DNA from: Zygnema circumcarinatum
Taxonomy: Eukaryota; Streptophyta; Zygnematophyceae; Zygnematales; Zygnemataceae
DNA length: 44,189 bases
Direction: 5' to 3'
Assembly: GCA_037447605.1 (NCBI GenBank)
Contig: CM074814.1
Coordinates: 2,421,452 to 2,465,640, forward strand
Part shown: piece by piece, positions 1 through 8,957 of the stretch
Layout of the letters: the number at the start of each line of letters is the position of its first letter
How positions within the stretch are numbered: position 1 is the stretch's first letter
Notes under the pieces: model-generated
Told to the model about the DNA's origin: nothing
The model's database searches: none
What the model saw: only the letters and a program-made list of their open reading frames with translations
Position numbers and translations under genes: made by a program

Positions 1-215
1 GGAAGGGGCGGAGGGAGAGAGGGGAGAGAGAGAGAGAGAGAGAGAGAGAGAATCAACTCTTGCTTAAACGGTTAATGCAAAGAGGGGAATTGACTAATAT
101 AGAGTCGTTTCTTAAAAAAAAAAAAACAGGGCTTTCTTACAGAACGTATCAGAATTGAAAGAGATAATAACTGGAAGAACATTAATATATTTGAAGACTC
201 TGGTAAGCCTCTCAC

Positions 216-994
216 CGCTGCTTCAAACTCAACGATGCTTGGCCCCAACTGACTCGCAAGAGCTGACAGCTGTCCCTTCACATCCTGCATACTCCCGACA
301 GTAAAAAAGACAATCAAAACGATTGAATACCAATCTACATATGGGAAACGGCCACTTCCTTACATTTTAGTTTCAGTAAGAAAGTCCTTTTCAGCCAGTG
401 CTTCAGGAATCCAACACTGCCCGCTCTTAGAAGTGGGCAAGAATTTGTGAGACAGAGTGGAAAACAGAAGAGAGTGGAAGAGTTAGAAATCGAGAGAGAC
501 AGAGCAATCCCCCTATGGAATAGCAACAAGCATGTATGGACTTTACCATGCATGTCTGCGCATGCTGCTATTCGTGTATGTTGTACATCCATATCAAGGA
601 TGTGCTGGATGTTTGATTGTTTGTTTGATTTTTTGCATCAACAACACGCAACTGGTGCACCGATATACCCTTGAATGCATACTTGTGAGCACGTATGCAT
701 ATGTGTGCGTGTGTGCAGTGCGAGCGCCAGCCACTATGTATGCATTCATGAATGTGTGCATACGTCGACAAATGCTTTTTCATGTATGTATACATGCATG
801 AAGTATGAATGTATGTGTCCATGTATTTATATACGCATAAGGTGTATATGGATGAGCGCATGGACGAGGCTCACTTCATCAAGATAGTCCTCATCAAGGT
901 CCCCCTCTCTGTCCACATTCCCGAACATGAAGCCCAGCAGGCTGCCGCCCCCGCGGCCTTCCTCCTCGTCGTCATCTGAGAACAGCCCCTCCAT
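216..994 (-). CDS. TAF1: TAF1 (TFIID subunit 1), N-terminal exons, partial
   Basis: TAF1 is the largest TFIID subunit and acts in the nucleus at RNA polymerase II promoters. Exon 1 (994-875, 40 codons) starts with ATG and encodes MEGLFSDDDEEEG, then LLGFMFGNVDREGDLDEDYL, the conserved acidic N-terminal block of plant TAF1. It ends at a GTGAGC donor. Exon 2 (284-216, 23 codons) follows a GCAG acceptor and reads DVKGQLSALASQLGPSIVEF, matching the next TAF1 block, and ends at GTGAGA. Both exons are phase 0. Only about 63 residues of a protein usually well over 1500 residues are inside the window; the rest lies to the left. The gene is divergent from the sulfate permease gene, with about 950 bp between start codons. 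The family call is from memory of the motif, without a database search. Confidence 0.82.
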
Positions 995-1943
995 GGCTGC
1001 GCCTCAATCGGCTTCTCTTTCAGAACTCCAACGACTGCAAAGCGGTTCTGTGCCTGCACAGAGTCAGCCACACTCTGCTAGTGGCTTCTTCATTTCAGAG
1101 CTGTCAACTTTCCCCTTCAAACCCGAACCCTTTAGACCTAATTCTTCGGCGAACCCTAACCCTAACCCTAATCCCAAACCTAACCCTAAGCTTGGGAGAG
1201 AGCCCGGACAGTCGTTTAGGAGAGCAGCTTTGATCCATTTTATACGCGAGGCAACGCCAGGTGCTGACTGGGACTCATCTGCTGACGTGGTACGTTTTTA
1301 TTGGTCAGATCTCCGTACCGTTGACACTTGGACATCCATCATGCTATGTACAGTGGCAGTGGATGATTAAAGGGGGGATCGGCAGAATATTTTTTTCTGG
1401 GCAGGACGAAAAGTGACCGACGGGCAGAAGGCCGTACCGTACCGTACTGTTTTTAGAAATCCGTACGACATGGACAGCCAATGAGAGCCCAGAATGCACA
1501 GGAAAGGATCCTTTTGACCAATAAGAGCCTCTTCGGGCAGGGAAACAAATGTGAGGTCCGTACGAGGCACCTTAGGAGTGACTAGGAAAGTGATTTCTTC
1601 ATCGAGGAGAACGGGCACGCAAAAAAAACTGATTCGACCCAAGCAGCCAATGATGATGCATTGGGCAGGATAATATATTGTTTTTTAAAAAATTCGGACA
1701 TCTAAAATTTTGGAACTGCGCTTTACTTCATCCGGAGCTCCTTCCGCAGTGGTGGCGGCCATGGCCACCGCTTGCCACGTGTCGACCTCTCAGGTTCGCC
1801 ACGTGTCGACCTCTCAGGTCAGCCACGTGCCGACCTCCCATGCCATCCACGTGTCACTCCTCTCTCAGCAGCAGCCACGTGGTGGCAGGAGGCTCTTTCC
1901 TTCCGTGAAAGCTTCATCTGGGGAGGCGACACGTGTCAATTCC
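995..1943. promoter_or_regulatory. Shared upstream region of TAF1 and the sulfate permease gene
   Basis: No convincing gene lies here. An open frame at 927-1370 on the plus strand overlaps TAF1 exon 1 in antisense and is judged spurious. The stretch contains AACCCT hexamers near 1145-1195, CCAAT-like motifs (about 1478, 1517, 1646), a CCGTACCGTACCGTAC run near 1430, and the G-box array at 1774-1880. It should hold the promoters of both divergent genes. Confidence 0.5.
1774..1880. repeat. 24-bp tandem repeat carrying CACGTG G-boxes
   Basis: Three adjacent 24-bp units begin at 1774, 1798 and 1822, with a partial fourth at 1846. Each holds CCACGTG; the first two share GCCACGTGTCGACCTCTCAG. A further CCACGTGG lies at about 1874 and an ACACGTGTC at about 1929. 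Because 24 is a multiple of three the repeat is open in frame with the permease, so it could in principle be coding if translation began at 1761. The G-box core and the later ATG at 1944 favour a promoter role. Confidence 0.7.
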
Positions 1944-4900
1944 ATGGAGCTCCGCACTGTGAGAGCGACAGCTGGCAGATTCCTTGCAGTTTCTCCAAAC
2001 CCTAAACATTCAGTTTCAGTTTCAGTTTCAGTTCCAGTTTCAGCATCGTCTCGCCCTACATTTCCTGCATGGAACAGTTTTAGGGTTCCGTCTGGAGCTC
2101 TGGCAGGAGTGCTCACAGGAACAGTCGGCAACTGCACGCTTGATACATGGAACTCCGTTAGGGCTTCTTGCCGGCATTCCCCTTCATTTGCTGCTCCCTT
2201 TTTATGTGCCCCTCTCGCCTCCATCAATGCAGCCCCTGTTAGGTTTTCAGAAGTCCTTGCTTCTGCTCCCACTAAGTCGTTCAAATCTTCATTTTTGGAA
2301 AATGGGGCTCAAAAACCTCTCTTAGAGGTTAAGCAGCCGCGCTTAACACCTATAAAAAGACAAAAAGGAGCCGTTTGTGCGGGAGGGGCTGCGGCCGGAA
2401 CCGTTCGGAAAACGCACGACGGAAAGGATGTACGGTCACTCACCTTTTTTAAATGAATGTAGAAACAAAAAAAAAGTTGAATTCTGGTTGAAAACCATAA
2501 CAATGTTGAGTTTTCAGGACAGTGATTAGTTCAGGTTTATAAAAGGCTATTTCAACTATAGACTTTACAAAGTTGGGAAATGTAAACATGTAAACAATCC
2601 TAATCTTCCTTTAAGTACAGTAGAAACCCTTCTAAGTGAATAGCCGTGATAAGTTGATATTAAATTAGAGGCTATTATTCTCGTCGATTAGAGAAGTAGA
2701 GGAGCAACAGATCATTGACTTAAAGAGGATCAACTGAGAGTGGTTCTATGTTGAATCCCCTTGAAGCAAGTAAAGCTCCGGTCCTGTCCTCTATTCGCTT
2801 AGAGGGGCTCTATTGAGAGTGGCTGTGTTCAGAGGTTCACATGTGGACTTTTGGGCATTAGGGTTTGACCAATGGCAGCCTGCCTCGTGGGGCCAATGGG
2901 CTCTTGTCGCCGTCGGTGTCCTTTATATGACGGTGATGGTGTTCATCCCAACAGCCAATGTGTTCGCGCAGGTGGGAAAACCCACACATTCATTACTCCC
3001 AGCACTTTCCACCCCCATAGAATTTGTACATTTGCAGCTTTAAGAGAGGCACTTTAATTACATTCACGGTCCCACATTTGGAGATTTCTTGGGGGCAGAG
3101 CATGCAATGCGGTTGAGGGCTTAGGTTTTCCTTTTGTTTCGGTGAGGGTGGGGAGCAAGGCAGAGAGAAGGGGGGAAGAGAGAGGATGATGGGGTAAGTG
3201 GGAGAAATGGGGGAAGGGGAGAGGGGAGGAGAGGGAGGGGGAAAGGGACGGCGTGGGGGGGGGGGGAAGAGGGGGAGAAGGCGGCTATGGGAGGAATTGG
3301 GACGATGGAGATGGGGAGAAGGGGAAGGGGAGGGAAGGAGAGAGAGTACAAGAGGAAACAAAGGGGAGAGGAGAAGGGTGAGGTAGAGAGATGGAGGGAG
3401 GCAAGAGGGGGAAAGCAGATTAAACCCTTCTTTCTTGCCCTCACACACAGATGACTTTTTTATTCTAAATTGGGAAACTTGTGAAATGTTTTAGGCATTC
3501 TCCAACGGCGTGGGCCCCTTCATCGCAAACCTTTTGGACCCCGACTTCCAACACGCGGTACGTTGGGGTTCCATGTGCTCCGTTCTGAAATCTGTTGAAA
3601 ATCACTCAACTTCTGGTCGGGATTCATGCCCACATTTGCAGAAAATCTGTAAGATAAGGTCCGTCTGCAAAAAAGGACGAACTGATTGTTATGTGCAGAA
3701 GGGCAGAGAGAAAAAGAGAATAAAAAAAACATCGACAAGCTATTCCATTGATGTTGGCTCCTTATTGGCACAGCTAAACCAGGTCTATGTCGTAGAACTC
3801 GACGGAAACAGAAACGGAAACTGACATGTGAATGTTGAAGGGAAAATTGGAGCTTGCAGTTGAAAATGACGCTTCTTTTGGCAGCGATTGTGGTCCCCGC
3901 AAACACAGTTTTTGGGCTTGTAGTGGCCTTGTGGGTTACTCGTTCTGACTTTTTTGGCAAGGTATGATTCAAAACAAAACTTCAAAATTACTACAAAAGA
4001 ATCCCAATGGCCCGACCACCCTCTCAACCTTCAAAAACATTTCAAACCCTAAAATTCGCAACAAGAAAGCCCCGAGGTTGAGTAACAACTGTAAAGAGTA
4101 AGCAATAGTTCTACAAATCTTTCTTTTTTCAAGGGGAGAATGCTTGTTTGGGTAACTTCTTGAAACTTCCTCGCTTGAAAACTCAAGTAGGACGATATTT
4201 AAGATATTCAAAATAATTTACGCATTACCCAACTTCTAGAATCTTTTTTCTTTGATGATTTTAATGATGGTCAAGGAGGGATGGATTCCCTGAACAGGCG
4301 TTCTTTGTGAGCTTCCTCGATCTTCCGTTCGGTATCAGTCCCGTTGTAACGGGACTGATGCTCATGCTTCTCTATGGTCGCCAGGTCCGTTTCCCCTCAC
4401 TCTGTGCATATCCGAAGCTACTTGTATTAACAGAGAGAGAGGAAGAGAGAGAGAGAGGGAAAGGAAGAGGGAGAGAGAGGGAGGGGTAGAGAGTGAGAAT
4501 GAGAGCAAGGTTAAGTTTATGCATTTTCTTTTCATATCCGAAGCTACTTGTATTAACAGAGAGAGAGGAAGAGAGAGAGAGAGGGAAAGGAAGAGGGAGA
4601 GAGAGGGAGGGGTAGAGAGTGAGAATGAGAGCAAGGTTAAGTTTATGCATTTTCTTTTCATATCCGAAGCTACTTGTATTAACAGAGAGACCGAACGCGC
4701 GAAGCTCTCGGTCGTGCGAGAGATAGGGACAGGAAGAGGGAGGGAGAGAGGGAGAGAGAGAGGGAGAGAGGTAGAGAGTGAGAGTGAGAGCAAGGTTAAG
4801 TTTATGCATAAAGTTTTTTTTTCCATCGCTTCTTGCAATGCAGGGATGGTTCGCTCCTATTCTCCGAAAATTAGGGATCGAAGTTGTCTTTGCTCTCCCA

Positions 4901-5516
4901 GGTGGTTACTTCGATCCTTCAAAACATGACCTTGTTTTGCAACTGATGCTAGAAAGGTTTAGTTCAAGCGCATTTCACTCAGCAAATCTCTCTCTCTTCC
5001 CCTCAGCTCCCTTTCTCCCTCCCTCCCTCCCTCCCTCCCTCCCTCCTGAGGGCCAGTTTAGGGTTGGGGAAGTGTAGGGATGGTGTTGGCGACAGCATTC
5101 GTCACTCTTCCCTTTGTGGTGCGGGAGGTCATTCCGGTCAGACCCGCTCTAAAACCCTAAACCCCGAACCCTAATCCTACCCCTAAATTTTCTTAATGTT
5201 CTGCGAGAATCTGCACCAGGAAACCTCGAACCTCTGAAATCCCGGAACTCTGTATTGAAAATAGATCTGTTAAAGGTTAAAATCTCAAATTTTGAACATT
5301 CTGAAAAGGTGATGTCCCCAACGAAACGTGAAATTCTCACATTGCAAATATTCTGAAGCCCTTACCCGAATGACGGAAGAGCTCCAAACCTTCAAGTGCT
5401 TCAGTATCTGCTGAAACCCGAGAGATTCTGAACGATAAAAACTCTGAATGCATTGCTTGAAAGTCAATTCGGGAGCTCTGAGGTTCTCCTTTGAAGCTTT
5501 CATGTGTATCTGTCTC

Positions 5517-5558
<42 letters not shown>

Positions 5559-7285
5559 CCCCTCTCTACCTCACTCTCTTTCTCTCTCTCTCTGTCCTTT
5601 GGGGCTGTGTAGGTATTGGAAGAGATGGACATTTCTGAGGAAGAGGCAGCCCGCACCATGGGAGCAAATGAGTGGGAGGTGGGTCCATTTTAGAGTTTCA
5701 AATCTCAAATTTGCAGGAAATTTCTAGCTTTTTTCAAGAGTTCAAAGGTTTTCAGAGTCTTGAAATTTAGAGGATTTAGAGGATTTTCAGTTCAGAGGAT
5801 TCTCAGCCCTTAGCATTTTCAGGGTTTTTGAGGGGTTCAAGGCCCTCCTCCTCTGCAGGTTTTTTGGGACGTGACGATTCCAAACATCCGTCTCGGCCTT
5901 CTCTATGGAGTGACTCTCTGTTCGGCGGTACGGCTCTCCGTTCCACACAACTGAGCTCCGTTAAACGGATTTCACGCACCTGCCTTCTTACTTAGAACCC
6001 TTCAACTGTGGACACATGTATCCCGACCGGTTCTATGTTCCCTTTTTTCATGGTTCGAGAGCATGACTATGACTTAAATCCTAAAATCCTGAACCCTACA
6101 CCTCGAAATTTAAACCTTGAAACTTCCCATTGGTCCCCATTTTTTCCTCTAACCTGCAGCGTGCTATGGGAGAATTTGGAGCGATTTCCGTAATTTCTGG
6201 CAACATAATTGGGCGCACACAGACCCTGACTCTCTTTGTGGAGGCAGCTTACAAGGTGAGGGGAATAACTGCGCACAGTTGCAAACTGGCACATGGAGAA
6301 GGTTGGTCCGTTCTTGCTTGCCTGAGGCCAACTATCTGAGGATTTTCTTGACTGGAGATGGTGGGAGAGTGGGAGATGGAGGGATGGTAGGGAGAATAGG
6401 GAAGTGGGGAGGAGAAGGGAGGGGGGAGGGGGGAGGGGAGAGGGAGGGGAGGGGAGGGGGGAGGAGGGAGGAGAGAGGGAGGGGAGGAAAGGGGAGAGGA
6501 GGGAGGGGAGAGGGAGGGGAGGGGAGGGGAGGGGGGAGGGGAGGGGAAGGGAGAGAGGGAGGGGAGAGAGAGAGAGAGGAGAGAGGGAGGTGTGTGAGTA
6601 CGAAGAGAAACCCAAAGGTCACGAGTTCAGACCCTGCAGTCTCCAACTTGAAATGTTTTGCTGTGCTGTGATTTGCTGCAGGAGTATAACACACAGGGAG
6701 CATTTTCTGCGGCCCTTCTCCTCTCTGTGTTGGCGCTCATCTCCCTCTACTTTAAGGTGTGCTCTCCGATTTCTATGCTTCCGTAAAGATTCCGTTAGGG
6801 TTTGTTTTTGCCCTTTAGGTTTGGAGGTTCCATGGTTTTGAACAAATTTCGTCTCTATAAGTAAACAAATGCATGACCTTTTATAAATCAACAGAATTGA
6901 TACCTCGCCATAAAATAGGGCGAATCAAGGAGTCCACCGACATGTTGGCCACTACTAAAGGGACTTGATTGTTCAGACGAGGTGACGTCACGTGACGTGA
7001 CTATATGTCACGCCACGTGGCCCAGTGGGGTTCTGTCAAGTGGTGGCTGACAGGCTGAATCAAGTTTGAAATAAACTTTTTTTTGTTTTTCCAGAGGGAA
7101 GTTCAGCGTCGCAAGATGCGAAATGCGAAAAGATTTAACCATTTTTTTTTTTTTTTTTTTTGGTTTCTGGGGTGCTTTGTTTGACAAGGAATGCTGGAAG
7201 TTAGAGCAGCAATTGACTAAGAATTTTTTGGGGTTTGGATTCGCAGACGAAGTTGGAAGAGGCCCGAGCCAAGCAGATGCGGTGA
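1944..7285 (+). CDS. SULP2: Chloroplast sulfate ABC transporter permease, CysW/SULP2-like
   Basis: Predicted inner-envelope permease of a bacterial-type sulfate ABC importer feeding plastid cysteine synthesis. Twelve exons join without frame conflict: 1944-2434, 2833-2971, 3495-3557, 3860-3961, 4298-4384, 4844-4901, 5078-5136, 5613-5678, 5859-5927, 6160-6255, 6682-6756, 7247-7285, giving about 447 residues. The first 160 or so are Ser/Ala/Arg-rich, as expected of a transit peptide. Then come CysW blocks: VFIPTANVFAQ, FSNGVGPFIANLLDPDF, FLDLPFGISPVVTGLMLMLL, FVTLPFVVREVIP, EEEAARTMGAN, FWDVTIPNIRLGLLYGV, RAMGEFGAISVISGNIIG (permease EAA-type region) and FSAALLLSVLALISL. The start at 1944 is chosen over 1761 because of the G-box array. 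Exon 1/2 junctions are the least certain. Exon 1 has an in-frame TTTCAG hexamer run near 2008-2045 (Ser-Val repeats). Confidence 0.88.
4407..4800 (+). repeat. 126-bp tandem minisatellite in permease intron
   Basis: A unit beginning CATATCCGAAGCTACTTG occurs at 4407, 4533 and 4659, exactly 126 bp apart. Each unit runs through a GA-rich stretch to GCAAGGTTAAGTTTATGCAT. The third unit has diverged in its middle. It lies inside the intron between exons 5 and 6 of the sulfate permease gene. Confidence 0.85.
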
Positions 7286-7871
7286 AGAGCTGATTCAAGG
7301 ACACCATGAGGAAATAAAAGGGAAAGAGAAGGGACGAGGAGGGAGAGAGGGAGCGAGAGAGAGAGAGAGAGAGAGAGAAAGAGACAGAGAGAGAGAGAGA
7401 GACAGAGAGAGCGAGAGAGAGAGAGAGGAAGCGAGAGAGAGCGAGAGAGCGAGAGAGAGAGAGAGAGAAACGGCTGGCTGCGCAGTATATGTCTCAATTA
7501 ATTGTGATTGTGGACAAAGCTATACACGTTAAGCAAAAAAAAAAAAAAAAAAATGAAATTTTGCGTTTTTTGTTGCCAAACTCTCTATTCATGGGCCTTT
7601 GAAAACCGGTTTTTAATCTATTTAAGCTTCCGGTTAGGGCTTCGATCGCTCTCCCTCCCCCTCTCTCTCTCTCTCTCCGTATATTTCTATGTGCTCGTGC
7701 GTTGATTGTCTTTGAGCCTGCCACACGTGTGAGAAGAACTTGTGGTTCCCTGCCGTTTGCGGAGGGCGAGGCCGCCTCGAAGAGAGAGAGAGAGAGGGAG
7801 AGCTTCTCTCACTAAAAGAAGTCTCGCCACGATGTCTTCAACGGTGTGTCGGCGAAATGTCAGCAAAAAGC
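7286..7871. other. Permease 3' flank with GA and A tracts
   Basis: A GA-rich tract at about 7320-7470, an A18 run near 7536-7553 and a CT stretch near 7650. I see no coding exon. Confidence 0.5.
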
Positions 7872-7942
7872 TGTGCCAGCCGGGAATCGAACCCGGGTCT
7901 GCACCGTGGCAGGGTGCTATTCTACCACTAGACCACTGGCAC
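7872..7942 (-). tRNA. trnG-GCC: tRNA-Gly (anticodon GCC)
   Basis: Read on the minus strand this is a 71-nt cloverleaf. The acceptor stem GTGCCAG pairs perfectly with CTGGCAC, followed by discriminator A. The anticodon GCC is at 7908-7910. The T arm carries GGGTTCGATTCCC, the B box of the internal promoter, and the D arm gives TGGTCTAGTGG as the A box. No intron is present and CCA is not encoded, as usual in eukaryotic nuclear tRNA genes. A run of five T on the minus strand (complement of 7865-7869) lies just downstream and fits an RNA polymerase III terminator. The gene sits alone between two protein genes. Confidence 0.96.
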
Positions 7943-8014
7943 TTGATGACATCTAGCTTTAATTGTCAATATATAAACTAAATTTAACATGTTTGAACCT
8001 ATACCTTTCCGCAG

Positions 8015-8098
8015 CCCAAAGGGAGTAGCAGCTCCCTTCGTGACTTCGAGACTTTCCTCAAGAGGATGCGCTTGCAGCTCCGTCCGTCCCATATGTGA
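8015..8098 (+). other. Possible orphan or alternative terminal exon
   Basis: After a pyrimidine-rich CCTTTCCGCAG acceptor, 28 codons run open to a TGA and read PKGSSSSLRDFETFLKRMRL then QLRPSHM. Composition looks coding, unlike the neighbouring repeats. Phase 0 would allow splicing from permease exon 11, replacing its short last exon, or it may belong to an unrecognised gene. I do not recognise the peptide. Confidence 0.3.
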
Positions 8099-8957
8099 AG
8101 TGGAAGACAGGCAGCGTGTGAGGTTATAAGGGTCCTGGTTTTGTACCTTTGGAAACCTTTGCTATCTCATGAAATAAGTACACCGTCTCTATGTCGCCGG
8201 TTTACAAAGGTCGATTGCTCAAGAACAGAGGGTACGGAGGAGCTCCCATGGCAAGAGCAGCAGGAGGATGACTGGTACAGTGGGTGAGGTTCCATGCCTC
8301 ACGGTTAACAGTAGTGTGCTTGCCTTCCTTGCACATAAGCACAAAGTTGGAAACAAGGGAGGAGAAACCCCTAGATGTGCAAAAATCTTCATTCGTACCC
8401 ACGCGCATGCTGACTTCACCACATCATCAGAGGGCTTACAGACTCTTTCCATACATGTGCAGAAATTACAAGAGAGTAGGCCCTTGGAAAAGGAGATGAA
8501 TATTCATCGTATCCAAACTAAGGAAAAGGGAAAGGGTCGGTGTTTCCTAGCCATGTTCCGTGTCTCACAAGCTGACTCCCCATCTCTCCCTACTCTATCA
8601 TGCTCCTCCTCCCTCTTTCCTCCTCGAACTACTTCCCTGCTCCCAGCCCGCCATTCCCCTCCCTCACCACTCTGTCACCCTCTCCCTCTCCTCTCATCCT
8701 CCCTCCCACACTGCCCTCACCTCTCTGCCCCACTCCTCCCTCACTGTGGCAACATTGTTGAAGTCACGAGAGGAGTTCACAAAGGGAAATGCATAACATA
8801 CCCATTATGGATAATTCTCTAAACCTGCTCTATATATGCTTCTCCAATGCATGTACTTAACTGACAGATAAACTAAGACAAAAATATTGCCGAATTCAAT
8901 TCCCTTATTCCTTCCTTCTTCCCTTGTTCTTCTTCCTGTACACGCGTGTGGAGTGAA
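8099..8957. other. Intergenic region
   Basis: An open frame at 8268-8822 ends in CT-rich low-complexity sequence, and I see no recognisable domain on either strand. The region includes the 3' flank of the minus-strand fucosyltransferase-like gene. Confidence 0.4.

Noticed and set aside
927-1370. 147-codon plus-strand frame with an NPNPNPNP stretch
   Set aside because: It overlaps TAF1 exon 1 in antisense, and the NP stretch comes from AACCCT repeats. No domain or partner exon was found, although the NP pattern resembles the linkers of copies A and B.
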